The notes below the pieces were generated by a model. That model saw nothing but the letters and a program-made list of their open reading frames with translations. It was not told the DNA's origin and did not search any database. 64,000 nucleotides of DNA from Staphylotrichum longicolle (Eukaryota; Ascomycota; Sordariomycetes; Sordariales; Chaetomiaceae). Shown here one piece after another: positions 33,093 through 44,467 of the stretch (position 1 is its first letter; every line of letters starts with the position of its first letter). Where the stretch lies: assembly GCA_019096155.1 (NCBI GenBank), contig JAHCVI010000003.1:1116001-1180000 (forward strand). The letters run 5' to 3'. Both the position numbers and the translations under genes were made by a program.

Positions 33093-35215
33093 ACGTTGAT
33101 GGTAGCAATCGTCGGGACTAGTAGTTACCTGGGTGCCCAGGTCGTTAGCTCGGGAATTGAACCATTTAGTTTGTCTGAAGCATGAGAACATGACTCTGTG
33201 CGAAGCTCGATGCACAACCCAAACGACAGACGCCATCGCGAAGCTCTGAAAAGGCAAGGAGTTTATCTTGGCGTGTTAGAAAGATGCACCTTCTTGCCGC
33301 CTTGCCCTGAACTCAAGGTCGGGCCGGCCCTGAGTCTTAAATGGGTCGCGGAACAAGCGCTCCTGAAACGTAACAATAAGAAAATGGAACGCTACTCCTT
33401 CTCATCAGTGGACTCTCTGAACCAAGTGGCTTTCAACCCTGTTCAGGAAGACAGAACTTTGACCTCGCGCCCAAGGGCCTGAACCTCAGCAGCCGCTTGC
33501 AACAGGCCCCATGTCCTGGCCAAGTCGCTCGGCTGCCGCCAAAGGTTCAATGGCCCGACTTCGAATCCGTTCTTGCCCTAGAGCACAGAAGCTATTTTTG
33601 ATGCGGCATTTCTATCGTGCTAAGGTTTCTGCAGCAGCAGTGGGTGTTGGGGAAAGCCTGCGTGTCTGCGTGCAGCTCCCTGGTCGACTCTTGCCTCCCT
33701 CGTGTCATGAACGACAGAACGAGTCTCCTGCGATACGGATAACATGCTGTAAGTGTTCGGAACAACCCGTGAGGCCGCCTGCCAAGCCGGCCGGCGCCAT
33801 GCGTGCATGTTCGGGGAAGCGCTCTCTCGAGCTCAACCGATCCATCAGGGCGGCGTTCGATCGACGCTCGCGTGTCATATCAGGAATGGCGCCCCAAGCT
33901 TTAAAAGTGAGATCTTCGGATGCAGCATGCAGTGCCAGTGCAGCGCGATCCAGCATGACACACACGAAAGCGATATAATTGGCCGGGGATCCAGGCGGAG
34001 TCTCACTTTGCTGTTGGGGCGAAAAGATCAACAACCCCCTTCCCCTCCTTTTCGAGGACTTTATTCATAAATACTGTCGAGGACCCCTGAGCTCACCTAC
34101 GCACTATTCGGGACCTTCTGTATTCAGGTAAGCAGTGCCAATCTCCGGGCGCTGCGGTGGTCTTCAGGTGTGTCAGTGACTAGAAATGCATACTATCCCT
34201 CTATGATCCCTCTACTTCCCAGTGACGACTGGAGCAATACAAAAGATTCGCAAAAGGCCAGGAGGCTGCAGCTAGGTGACGTGGCTAACCGAACCCGGAG
34301 ATGTCCGATTTGTGTCGTTGTATTCGTTTATGAGTGTCCCGACCTACCTTAGGCTTCGCCACATTGCGGGTGACCAGCCCGATGATGACAAGTACTTGCA
34401 ATGTAGGAGTCTTCGAGTTGATACAAACCTATCTAGTTACAAATGTACTACCTACACAACAAATCGAGCCCACAGCGCAGTGCCGACAGCTTGAATAGTA
34501 CATTTTCAAGACTACTACGCTTAAATCCCCCGATGAAAGTTCCTCTTCCTCATTTCGCGCCTTCCCCATTTTGCTTCCTCTCCTGCGTTCCAGGTCATGC
34601 CGCTTTTGGTTTGGGGCGTCAGCTTCGGATCACTCCAGATAATAGAGGCCGATCGGAGAGCAGCCGGCCAGGTCGAGAACCAGTCGTAGAAACCCATACG
34701 CATTGCCAGAAGTCGGAGCAGGACATGCCAAGGAAAGGGTTGTTAAGGGGAAGATGCCGAAAATATCCGACAAACTCCGAAACATCCAGAACCTGTCCAG
34801 AGCAGGAAAATGCATGTGTCTGAAAGTCCGTCGGGCGCGAATCACATGTCCCGAGTAACGGAAGGGGGCATTATAGGCACTTTAGGTACTCAAGCCAGCG
34901 AGAGAGGCAATAAGGTAAGTCGGTGTTAGCCAATTCTAGTTGGCGGATGTGGGCTGGGAAAGAACACCCTCCATTCATACCTGGTTTGATACTTGACACA
35001 ATGACAATCCATTCCCCAAAGCACACAACAGCAGAGGGCTGCAAAGACTGCAGGTCCGCTTGGCAGAGTTCAGCCACAACACCATGGATGAAAGGAAGTG
35101 GTGGACAGACAACAAGAATATAATATGATTGTGTCGTCGTGGCGCGTGTACACGGTACCTCGCACTCGAAGCCTCCGTTGGGCACAGATTGCATGATATT
35201 GGTCACGCCAAGCCC
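33093..35215. other. Gene-poor region inside the relic locus
   Basis: No gene is supported. If the locus once held a PKS-NRPS, this stretch contains no recognisable ketosynthase, adenylation or reductase fragment that I could read in any frame. Several 100-150 codon open frames (for example minus 33705-34034) have no family resemblance. Confidence 0.45.
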
Positions 35216-36613
35216 ATGGAGAAAGAGGACAAGGAGTCCAGCCGTGCAACCGACGACGCCTCTCTGTCCATCCGGAACTCCTGCAACAGACGTCGCGCGC
35301 ATAAACTCAAGTGTATGATTCAGTCCGAGAGCGATGGCTCGAACAAAGCAAAGGCCTGCAAACGATGCGCCCGTGCCATGGTGGACTGCGTTTTTTTGCG
35401 GAGGAAAAAGCCAAAACGTTACGCACGGGACGACTCAGATGGCGCGGGCACACACGCAGCTGCTGCCCTTGCTCCCCATCCCCTGAGTCCCGATGGGTCC
35501 TCGACGTCGATTCCCACAGATTGGTCCCCGAGCTCTCCCACCCTTAAAGAGGACGCAAAAACGTGGGCAACGGAGGCTGTCTTGGCAACTCCTGTTACTG
35601 CCCACGCCGAGGATGCCTTCGGCATCTGGGCCCAGCCATCGCCAGCTCTGACTAATGGCCCATTGGCGGACACTCATCAGCCGGTAACCATCGACGAGGG
35701 CTTCAACTTTGTGGCAAAGTACGTCGAGGATAACAGCATGTTTGATGGGATGCAACCGTCCGTTGACATGGGGATCCAAATCGACCCGGCACTAAGTCAA
35801 ACGTATCAAGAATCACCACACTCGCTGGTCATGGATGGCACCGGAAGCCCAGTTGCCACGGCCGCCGCGTCGAGGAGATCCACTGCAAGGGCCCTGCTGC
35901 GGTTGGCTTCCGATCTTTACGAAAGGCTCGAGGCACTGAGACATGGGCCTTGGGCTGGTCGCGGCTGCCATACCTTCGATGACTACCCCGTTGGCAGCGT
36001 GCTGCATCTATCAGAGGAGTTTGCTCGGTTGGCCGCAGCCACGCCAGGGTGCATCGGCCTTGGGCATGTCCAGCCACAAGCGCGTTTCGGCTCCGCATGG
36101 TTTGCAAATTACCTGAACGCCACTTCTTCATCGTCACTCCACCAGGACGTGCCGGCCACGCTTGTCCTGGCGGCCTGCGGCGTGATGCTCGCCCAGCTCT
36201 TCGACGTTGTCCTCTGCCACCTACAAAACTATCTACAGCATCATCACGGCAACATGGCCCGAAGTACGACGACCGAGGTCGAGGGGCTCTTTACGGACCC
36301 AACAGTTTGCTTAGGCGACCTGCCTACTTCGAATGCAAGTCACAGCCGTACCAACACCGCCATCCGCATGCTTCTCGCCTCTCTTGATAAAGCCGAGACG
36401 GCCCTCGGCCTCCCTTATCAAGCCTCATCTTTCGGCGGATACATGGACCACCCCCTGGGCTTTGTCGGAAACAGTGCGCGTTGGGATCACCAGGCCATGG
36501 GAGGTTTTCTCTCTGCGCCAGCAAGCGCCGGTAGTTTGCAGGATGCGTTTGCAGTGTTGAGAAGAAGAGCCACGGAGGCCAGGGACCTTCTCCGTACGAT
36601 GATGGACTTGTAG
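35216..36613 (+). CDS. AflR-like Zn2Cys6 regulator with altered zinc cluster
   Basis: An uninterrupted frame of 465 residues from the ATG at 35216 carries an N-terminal zinc-cluster of the AflR type: SCNRRRAHKLKC, a spacer of ~16 residues, then CKRCARAMVDCVFLRRKK. The second half keeps C-x2-C-x6-C spacing, but the second ligand of the first half is Arg (CGT at 35291-35293) where Cys (TGT/TGC) is expected, a single T-to-C change. The rest, with RSTARALLRLASDLYERLEAL and a C-terminal region rich in short helices (LLASLDKAETALGLP), resembles the AflR regulatory domain. Such regulators control polyketide clusters. It sits 2.1 kb downstream of the Diels-Alderase relic and was plausibly the cluster-specific activator. 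Confidence 0.78.
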   Translation: MEKEDKESSRATDDASLSIRNSCNRRRAHKLKCMIQSESDGSNKAKACKRCARAMVDCVFLRRKKPKRYARDDSDGAGTHAAAALAPHPLSPDGSSTSIPTDWSPSSPTLKEDAKTWATEAVLATPVTAHAEDAFGIWAQPSPALTNGPLADTHQPVTIDEGFNFVAKYVEDNSMFDGMQPSVDMGIQIDPALSQTYQESPHSLVMDGTGSPVATAAASRRSTARALLRLASDLYERLEALRHGPWAGRGCHTFDDYPVGSVLHLSEEFARLAAATPGCIGLGHVQPQARFGSAWFANYLNATSSSSLHQDVPATLVLAACGVMLAQLFDVVLCHLQNYLQHHHGNMARSTTTEVEGLFTDPTVCLGDLPTSNASHSRTNTAIRMLLASLDKAETALGLPYQASSFGGYMDHPLGFVGNSARWDHQAMGGFLSAPASAGSLQDAFAVLRRRATEARDLLRTMMDL

Positions 36614-36878
36614 TAGTGCAATAAAGAGTTACATCAGAAATTGATGGGACACAGCACTGAGGTGAACACACTCCTGCCGAGCCCAGACAGTGGCATTCAG
36701 ATGTGGTAGACACTACATTCCTGTGTCACTGATCCAAATTTTGAATGGTCCCAGTGACTGCCATGATCAGAGCGGCCGACAAGCCTAAACCCCCTTTTAG
36801 CATCCCCTACGACGCCTTCCCCCCCCCTCCACCCCCCTCCACCAGCTGAGCCACCCACCTCCACACCGCCGCCCCCCT

Positions 36879-39170
36879 CTACTTCACCTCAAACTTATCC
36901 AACGGCGCCCCCAGCCCAGCACACACCTCCGCATGCCCCTGCCCCAACGGGACCTGCCTGCCCCCCACTGCAGCACCCGCATCGTCGGCTTCCCGCCACC
37001 ACCGCCTCCCACCTCCCCGCCCTCTCCACCTCCGCCAGCGTCCCCTCGTACCCCCTCGCCCGCAGCCACCCCTTGTCCGGATTGGGATCCCCTTGCGCGC
37101 GAACGCCGCCCAGTAGTCCACCACGATCTGCATGAACGGGACGTCCAGCCCGTCGCGGTCGGGCACGCCCGCGCGCGCCTCGGTGCCAAACACAATCATC
37201 TGCTCGCCCGCGTGGCACTTGAAGTACTCGTCCTGCGCCGGGTTGCCGTACGGGTGGGACGGCGTGGCGGGCGGGTCGCACCACGGTTGGGTGTACCCGC
37301 GCGGCGAGTAGGTGCGGTTGAACTCGAAGAAGAAGGTCTCCTTGAAGGCGGCGTTGCGGGCGGCGCTGTAGGCGGTCGCGAGGCTGTTGCAGGCGTAGAG
37401 CCAGTCGGTGGCCAGGCGCATGGTGGCGTTGAAGATCTGGGCCGGCGTGGCTGTGTTGTTGAAGAGGTTGGGGGCCAGGCCCGGGAAGGGGTGAGAGGGC
37501 GTGGCGGCGGTGAGGCCGAGGATGGTGGATATGCCGGGCGGCGCGCCAAAGGCGGAGATGGCGGTGGTGTCGAGGTAGGCGGTGAAGGAGGTGGTGGTGT
37601 TGGAGGGATAGGAGGAGGGGGAGAGGTTGACGGCGATTTCGTCGCGGTTGATGCCGTAGAGAACGGTGACATCGGTCGCGAGGCTGCTGGTGGTGGAGTT
37701 GACGACGAGGTTGTGGTTGGTCAGATAGGTGCCGTCCATGACAAAGGCGCTGCGATGGTGTCAGTGGTGGTACTTTAAACGGGGGCAAGTGTACGAAGGG
37801 GGGCGTACTTGGCGTTGAGAGGGAGGTTGACGAGCTCGAAGCCGCTCAACTTGGCGAGACAGGCGACCTTGTCGGCGGCATCCAGGCAGCCCGCCTGTTG
37901 CAACACCTTTTTGGTTGTGCTCTCGTAGTTGCTTTCCAAAGTGTCGTAGTATGCGCCAGTCATCAGCTGGCCGTTACCCGGCCATCCATCTGGGGATGAC
38001 TGGATGGCAGCCCGCTGAAAGAGCCCCTTTGCTTTGGCGACGCCCAGGATGATATGGGTGCTCATAGCACCCGCTGACTCACCAAACAAGGTCACATTGT
38101 CCGGATCACCACCGAAGTACTTGATGTACTTGTTGACCCACTCGAGGGCAGTCACCATGTCCGACAAGCCGTAGTTGCCTTGGTGAACGCCGTCGTTGAG
38201 ATTCAAGAAGCCGATGGAGCCGACACGGTAGTTTACCGAGACCACGACCACATCACCGCGCGATGCCAGGTTAGTACCGTCAGTGTTGGGGTTCTTGCCG
38301 GATCCCGAAGTGAATCCTCCCCCGTAGAGATACAGCATGACGGGGCGAAGCTTAGACTTTGGGTCCTGATTGCCTGAACGCGGGAGATACGGGGTCCAGA
38401 CGTTGGCAAAAAGACAATCCTCGCTGCTCCCGTTCTTGACCTCCCCGACAGGCTGCGAGCAGTCCGCTCCAGCGGTGGTGGCGTCAACCTCTCCCATGTC
38501 CTCGAAGCTTGCGACCTTCGAGTACGTGAACCTTGCCGGCGTGTCAGCGTACCGGATGCCCCTGAATTTCCATACGTGGTAGTCGCGGTAGCCGGTGAGA
38601 AGCTTGTTGCCCACAAACTGCTGCACTTGCCACGCCGCCGAGTTGTTGCTCTGACTGCTTGTCGAGACTGGAGCCCCCTGGGTGCAGAGCGTAGGCAGCT
38701 CCGTGTCGCAGTCGACTCGGTGAGTCTTTCCATTGGCATCGATAGCTCTGCATCTGATGTCGCATGCCTTGCCTTTGGAGATCCAGTAAAGTTGCCCCTT
38801 TGGAGCAAAACCTTGGAACTCCTGGTAGCCAAGAGACTTGCCCAGGGTGCTCTTGAAGTCGGCCGTTTCCGGACTCCAGGGCTCTTCTCCCAAGAGCATG
38901 CAGGAAGTCCTGCCGGATTCAAAAGGGCTCGGTTGGCTGACGAGATTGGCGGCCGAGCCGTCATTCTGTGCGCCTGGTGATTGTCTCAGCAACTTCCATC
39001 AGAAGGTCCCGCCACATGAACTGGGTCAAAAGCAAGGATGTGTTCTCACCATCAAGATCATTCCGAGATAGAATTGTCAAACCACCGCCAACATAGAATC
39101 CTTCGACAGCACCGCTGGTGATTGCGAGTGCGAGACCCGAAAGCGCTGGGAATCTTCCCAACCACCCCAT
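36879..39170 (-). CDS. Secreted type-B carboxylesterase/lipase with frame-slipping 3' end
   Basis: Three exons, 39170-39050, 38973-37809 and 37749-36879, read as 718 residues. A signal peptide (MGWLGRFPALSGLALAITSG) leads into an unusual ~120-residue N-terminal extension, then the esterase: VWKFRGIRYA, SEDCLFANVW, the oxyanion loop LYLYGGGFTSGSG, and the nucleophile elbow LFGESAGAMS. The normal C-terminus would be ARKG-DPNPD and so on. The sequence gives it only by slipping frame at a G4 run (37089-37092), again near 36990-36995, and at a G6 run (36961-36966), after which the original frame returns and ends at 36879. The unslipped frame is open, so about 60 residues would be replaced by unrelated Gly/Arg-rich sequence. 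Sequencing errors or early decay are both possible. Confidence 0.82.
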
Positions 39171-42100
39171 CTTGATCGTCACTGGAAGGGAAAACGTTGG
39201 CAAAGAGCAACCCAGCTGGGGAACTCCGACATGCTGGCGGAGTATGTGGTATTTGAGTGTCGATCGAGCCGGCCCCCTTTAAGCGAAACGGGCCCCCGAG
39301 CATCCCGGAGTTTACAGAGAGTAGCATTCTTCCCCCAATTAACCGGGACATCCTTCCGGGCCGTGCTGCGTTGTTCTCTGTGCAGCTCGCGCTCCGCGGG
39401 GCTTCTTTCGCAGACGATGTGACGTCGAAGCTTTTGAAGGATTGAGCTGAATCCCAATCGACTGGTTTCGGAAAAGACCAGGTCAACTGTCAGGGCCTTG
39501 GACTCACCTGACAGGGAGAGCTTCTGTGAAGGTCCGAAAGCCGGTCGCCAAAACCCCTGCTCGTTGCGGACGGCGGCCCTGGTTACCGGGTAATGGGGTC
39601 AATTCAGGCCGACTCGGGGATTTCAATGCAGTGAGAAGACTTGTCGGGCCAGCAGCGAGGACCTCGGAGTTGCTCAATACCCGTGGCTCAAGGAAGCGGT
39701 TCTGCCCTCTAAAAAACATGCTTTATTCCGCGCGTAACTTCATACAAAAGGCTAGGTGCTTGTGGTTAGATTTAACGAGGGCAACAGCTGGAAGAGTCAA
39801 CGCCACCCAGGTTGGTCCTTCACGAGCAAACATGGATTCCCGAGGGAAACAGATATACACTATCGTCTTGCGAGAATGTGAGACCAGAGTTGCTGAAGGG
39901 CAACTGCTGAGTCTGCCAAATGGCGCTGACGATCCTCCTTTCTGGCATGCTCGGTACCTATTCTTCAATGTCCTGCTTGGTACCAGATTCTTTCCGGGTC
40001 AGTTTTTGTCTTTGCCTTGCTGCATCTACTTGTTTTATTTTCATTCGTCACCTCCTCCAATCCATCTTGTTGATTGTAACAAGCACGGAGTCAGGAGTGG
40101 AGCTTATCGGGTCAATCCTCACAGTCAAGTGCTCCTTGGTGAGCGCCAAGAGGTTAAAAAAGACATCTGAGACTCAAGACCTGATGCTTTGTCGGTTGTC
40201 TGGTTCATTTACTTAGAAGTCTCTTGGCCCCTTTTGAGCACACTCTACAACCTTTCTAGAGCCAATAAGCGTAAGTTTACTTCCCATGCCCCAGTGAAAT
40301 GATGCCGATTTTTGTGCAGATTATGCCCTGTCATTGAACCGCTTGGCATAAATCCTCCTCAAGTACTATGGTTAACGTATGGGCGTATATCCCTGTCGAC
40401 ATCAAAGGATTACCAAAAATGGCAAATGAGTCCCTTTGCTCCATCTCAAGCCCTCTAATCACAAGCGTCCCCAACGCGAACTGCAACGGGCCGATCAACA
40501 TCATCGACACAGCCGTTAGCGTTGAAAGGAACAACCCTCACCTTTGGCTGCGCACCAACCAGCGCTTGGATGGCTGCGAGCCAGAGTTGCCTCATCTTTC
40601 GTCAGTTTATGTCACGATGATGCCTGGACTCCAGATCGAGTGGCGAGATCGAAGTGTGCCCCTGGGGATGATGTCTTGGTGGAGGCGGTCAGGCAGAGCA
40701 ACAAACCAACGTTATCCAATCTTGTGAGCAGCGTGGAAGCCGAAGAGGCGAATTGCGCCTGAACTTTGCTGTCGCCAGGGTGGCATAGCAAGCACTCGGC
40801 TGTGTGATGACTTTCGTCGGCCAATTGCGAGTTTGAGCCCCCTTCAGGTTTATTCAGCACTGATTGCTGCTTGCCTGATACAGGACTCTCCAGCACAAAT
40901 TCACCCATTGGTCAACATTCGCTGGCGTGATCCCTGCCCCTCTTGCCTTGAGAAGATGGGCCGAAACAGGAGAAGGCAGGCACGGATGAGATGAAACCAG
41001 GACTCAGAGGCTGTGCCATGGGAAAGTTCCCGGATGGGCGACTTTGCGGTGATGTCAACATGGGACGATACCGAGTTCCAACACTCGCGTTCTGTGAAGG
41101 TTGGATGGAGCACCAGATGCTGACCAGAGGGGAAATGAGTGTTCAAGATGCATTTTGAAGCTGTGCCAAGCGATATTTGCTGCCATTCTTGGCTCCGTTG
41201 GTCCGGGCGCAGGGCGCTAGCAGAGACCCTGGCTTGCCTGGAGGGCGCCTCTCGGAGATGCACCAACGACGGGATGATTTCGGCGCCACGTTTTGTTTCC
41301 CGTTCAGCGACGCACGAGGACGGGAACGGGAACTAACATGCTGGCTACATGCAGCCTTTGGAACAGAAAAGCTGACGGGTGTGTCGATAAGGTACCTTAT
41401 GCACTTCTTCAGAAGCTTCATGTTCTCATGATTCCCAGGATTTTCAGGAGAAAATCAACGCGCTGCCTCGCCTTGCAAATCCGGGGCGGGCCGTCGATCA
41501 CTGTGGGCCTGAAGAGCAGTGGGCGGAGCCGCTATGGAATTGACAACAGCGCAACAAGCACCAGGCAATTTCATGAACATCCACCAACGAACCGCAGACA
41601 GGGCGAAGAGTCAGACAAACACACACCGCGTCCACCTTCGTGGGGTTCTGGCCCCTCCTGCATGCCGCATGCTGACCACACACACCGCAGGATTTCCTCG
41701 TGGTTATCTGCATGAGATGCATCCGATGGAGCAACCCTAGTGGTCGCGCGCGGACGGATGACCGGAGCATTAGCCTAAAGCATCGAAGCTGTTGGTGATC
41801 CTCCTAACCCGTCTAAGCCCGTTTCTCGACATGCCAACTCAATCCAGCCGATCCCACTGGACCCAGCTGGCTCAGGCCCGGCCTTTTGACTTGGCGAGCG
41901 TTATCGCCCATGGTTTCCCATGGATGGCCTGGCAATGCGCTGCACATTGACACCCCAATGTTACAGCCAAGAAGAGCCCCCCTCGTTTTTCGGAAGTTTG
42001 CACGCAAATCACAGCTCCTCCTCATGCAGACCGTGTTCGAGAAACGGCTGCCAACCACGCGCCAAGTGTCGTGAGAACCTCTCGGTGGCCCTCCCGCCCC

Positions 42101-42483
42101 CTTGGCGGCACGTGGCAAGGCTTCTCCGCCTCGGTATCCCGTCACTACCCCCTTCCTCCCGGCTCTGATGTAAGCCGTCCGATCCCCTTGGGTTTTCCAT
42201 ATCTTTGGATCGCCGCCCATTCCCTGCCCGGTCCCTCACAGACCCCATCCGTCCCAATCCAGTCGACGTCACACATCCTCCGGTTGGGACAGCCACAAAA
42301 CAACCGACGGGATTCCTCTCCCCGGCGTTCATCCAGTGTCTCGTCGATCAGGACCATTATCGCCAATTGAAAATCATGTCTGAATAGCAGAGGCCCGACT
42401 CGCACCACTCAAAATACCGGTAACACACATTTCAGATTCTGAGTATCCCTCCCGCGGGGTTACACCGCAGAACAACACCAAAA
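39171..42483. other. 3.3-kb gene-poor region
   Basis: No gene is supported on either strand. Open frames of 90-140 codons (for example plus 40368-40727, minus 40901-41266) lack recognisable motifs, sensible introns or signal peptides. Confidence 0.45.
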
Positions 42484-42940
42484 ATGGGACAAAAACAGTC
42501 CGTGGTACAGGTACATCCGCCTCTCCTACCCCCTGGTTTCCACGCCCATGTCCCAATCCATCCGCTAACCCAACAACCCCTCCCTCCAGCCGACATTCTA
42601 CTGCCCCTCGACCGGCAACGAGGTCGACAACCCGCTGGGCCTGTGCGCGCACTGCCAGGCCTGCCACGACATCATCTGGCAGTCCGTCTTCATATGTCCC
42701 AACACCGGCTACCGGATCCTCGAGAACCCGTCGATGCGGCCCGACAAGGAGTGCCAGTCGTGCTTCCAGCTGCACCAGCCCTACAGCAAGCGCGTCTACA
42801 TCTGCCCCGTGACCGGCGCCCAGATCCCCCACCCGCGCGACACGGGCGGCAAGTGCCAGAAGTGCAGCCGCAGCCACGAGGACAACTCGACGCCCGTGGG
42901 GAGCAGGGAGGCGATTGGGGGGAGGGGGTTGAGGGCTTGA
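42484..42940 (+). CDS. Small multi-CxxC zinc-ribbon-like protein, possible N-myristoylation
   Basis: Two exons, 42484-42510 and 42590-42940, give 125 residues; intron 1 is 79 bp. The nine-residue first exon reads MGQKQSVVQ. Gly2 with Ser6 fits the N-myristoylation consensus, suggesting membrane attachment. The remainder has ten cysteines in repeated units: LCAHCQACHD, a FICPNTGYR repeat echoed by YICPVTGAQ, ECQSC and KCQKC. The echo of ICP-NTG/VTG implies two related zinc-binding halves. No charted family is recognised. The 3' end is a Gly/Arg-rich short tail. If the first exon were wrong, the Cys-rich exon alone would still be coding by its codon pattern. Confidence 0.72.
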
Positions 42941-44467
42941 TCGATCTGAGAGACCGTCTTGAATAGGAGGGGAGGGTGGGTTGCTTGGGATGACGGGAAT
43001 GGCTTGTGGGGAGACGGAAAAAAGTAAGAAAAGACACCGACTTTCAGACGGCAAAGGGGGAGGAACACGCCGTTGATATGGTTTGGGGGTTCTGCAAGAT
43101 ACCCAAGGGGGGAGTGCGCGCTGGAGGGTCCAGTTGTCTCGTTTCGCTTTATTGGGGTGGAATGGAGATCGCCGAGGCAACTGTATCATTTCCTTTCTCT
43201 TTTTGGGCAATGGTTTGATACCACTTGGGCATTGCTTAGCATGGAGCAAGGGATGGTAATGAGAATTTGATTTTGGCAATCTGGTGCTTTGAATGCTGAT
43301 CGAACCCCTTTTCCGGAGTCGGTTTCCCTCGCCCGTCGGTGCGCCAGTTCCTGGACATACGGCGCAAGAGACTTCTCTGCGCATGTCGGTTGGTTCTGGA
43401 GTGACATATCAAGTAGTTTGAAAAACCGAACACTTCATGGGGTCTTTGCTCTGTGTAAGTTTTGGTCAGCACTCGAGGAAACACTCCCTCTTCCCCTTTC
43501 TCTTGCTCCCCCTTAGACTCTGGACTTCACCACGTGGCAGGAACAATTGCTGTCACAACTGAGCGATTTAAAGTCCTGGAATCTTTATTTCGTGCTCCGA
43601 CCTTTACTCGACCATCAGCAATCCAGTTCTGTTACTTGCCATGGGAAAGCCTGAGGTCACCGTCAACATCTGCATGTCACGTTCCACTCCATCCTCATGG
43701 CCTGTTGACACAACGGGGCGCCTGATGATTGACTGCAACGTGCGAGCTGCAAGACAACATCTCAACATATAAGTCCCGTCTTCGTTTACATGCAGGTCCA
43801 AATGTCCAGACCCCTTCGCTGCAACGAGGCTCGGGAACTGGTCGAAGTGAGCGGTGATGTAACTTTCGAGATTAGCCGGTTGACTGGCTTTCCGCACCGA
43901 CAGCGCACGACAGACGGCCGACCTTGCAGCTCCCAAATTATGTCTCGCGGGGTGATGTTTACCCACAAATTGCCGACCATTCCCAGCATCCCGCTCCAGC
44001 CATTGGTACGGGTAGCAATGGAGTATTGTCTGCTATATTTATCCCCTCGTCCTACGCATTTTCCTTTCTGGCACCTTCGTGGTCGCCTCCGCGTACGGTA
44101 CCAGGCAACACGAAACCGAGAGCTAGAAGAAAGCTGACATTTTGTATATTATATCGGCAAGCCACCACAGGGGCAACCCCCGGAAAATCCCGCTTGTGAT
44201 TGATGTAGCATCGCCCGGACGGTCGTAGTGACCGCATGCATTGTCTGAAGAGAAATGTCTTAAATTCCCAGCGTTCTTGCTCCCGGATTGGATGTTTTAA
44301 GTGCAACACTCTCGCCTTGACTTCAGGTTCTGTTCTTCGGATCAGCAGAGAACCGGGTATTGGGCTGCCAGCTCCGTGGATCTTACCTCCTTCCAACCCC
44401 TTACCCGCCCTGGATCTCGATCTGGCAATCTATCGCCATGGTGTCTTTCGCTAACCGGGTGTCGCAG
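42941..44467. other. Intergenic, missing 5' exon of the LysM gene may lie here
   Basis: No complete gene is supported. A signal-peptide exon for the chitin-binding gene downstream was sought in 44000-44460, but none with a good donor was found. Confidence 0.4.

Noticed and set aside
33093..35215. Remnant of a PKS-NRPS between the Diels-Alderase relic and the regulator
   Set aside because: Looked for in all frames because the locus predicts one, but no ketosynthase, acyltransferase, condensation or adenylation motif could be read.
36933..37778. 281-codon plus-strand frame opposite the esterase
   Set aside because: Val/Gly/Glu-rich antisense shadow of the GC-rich esterase exon.
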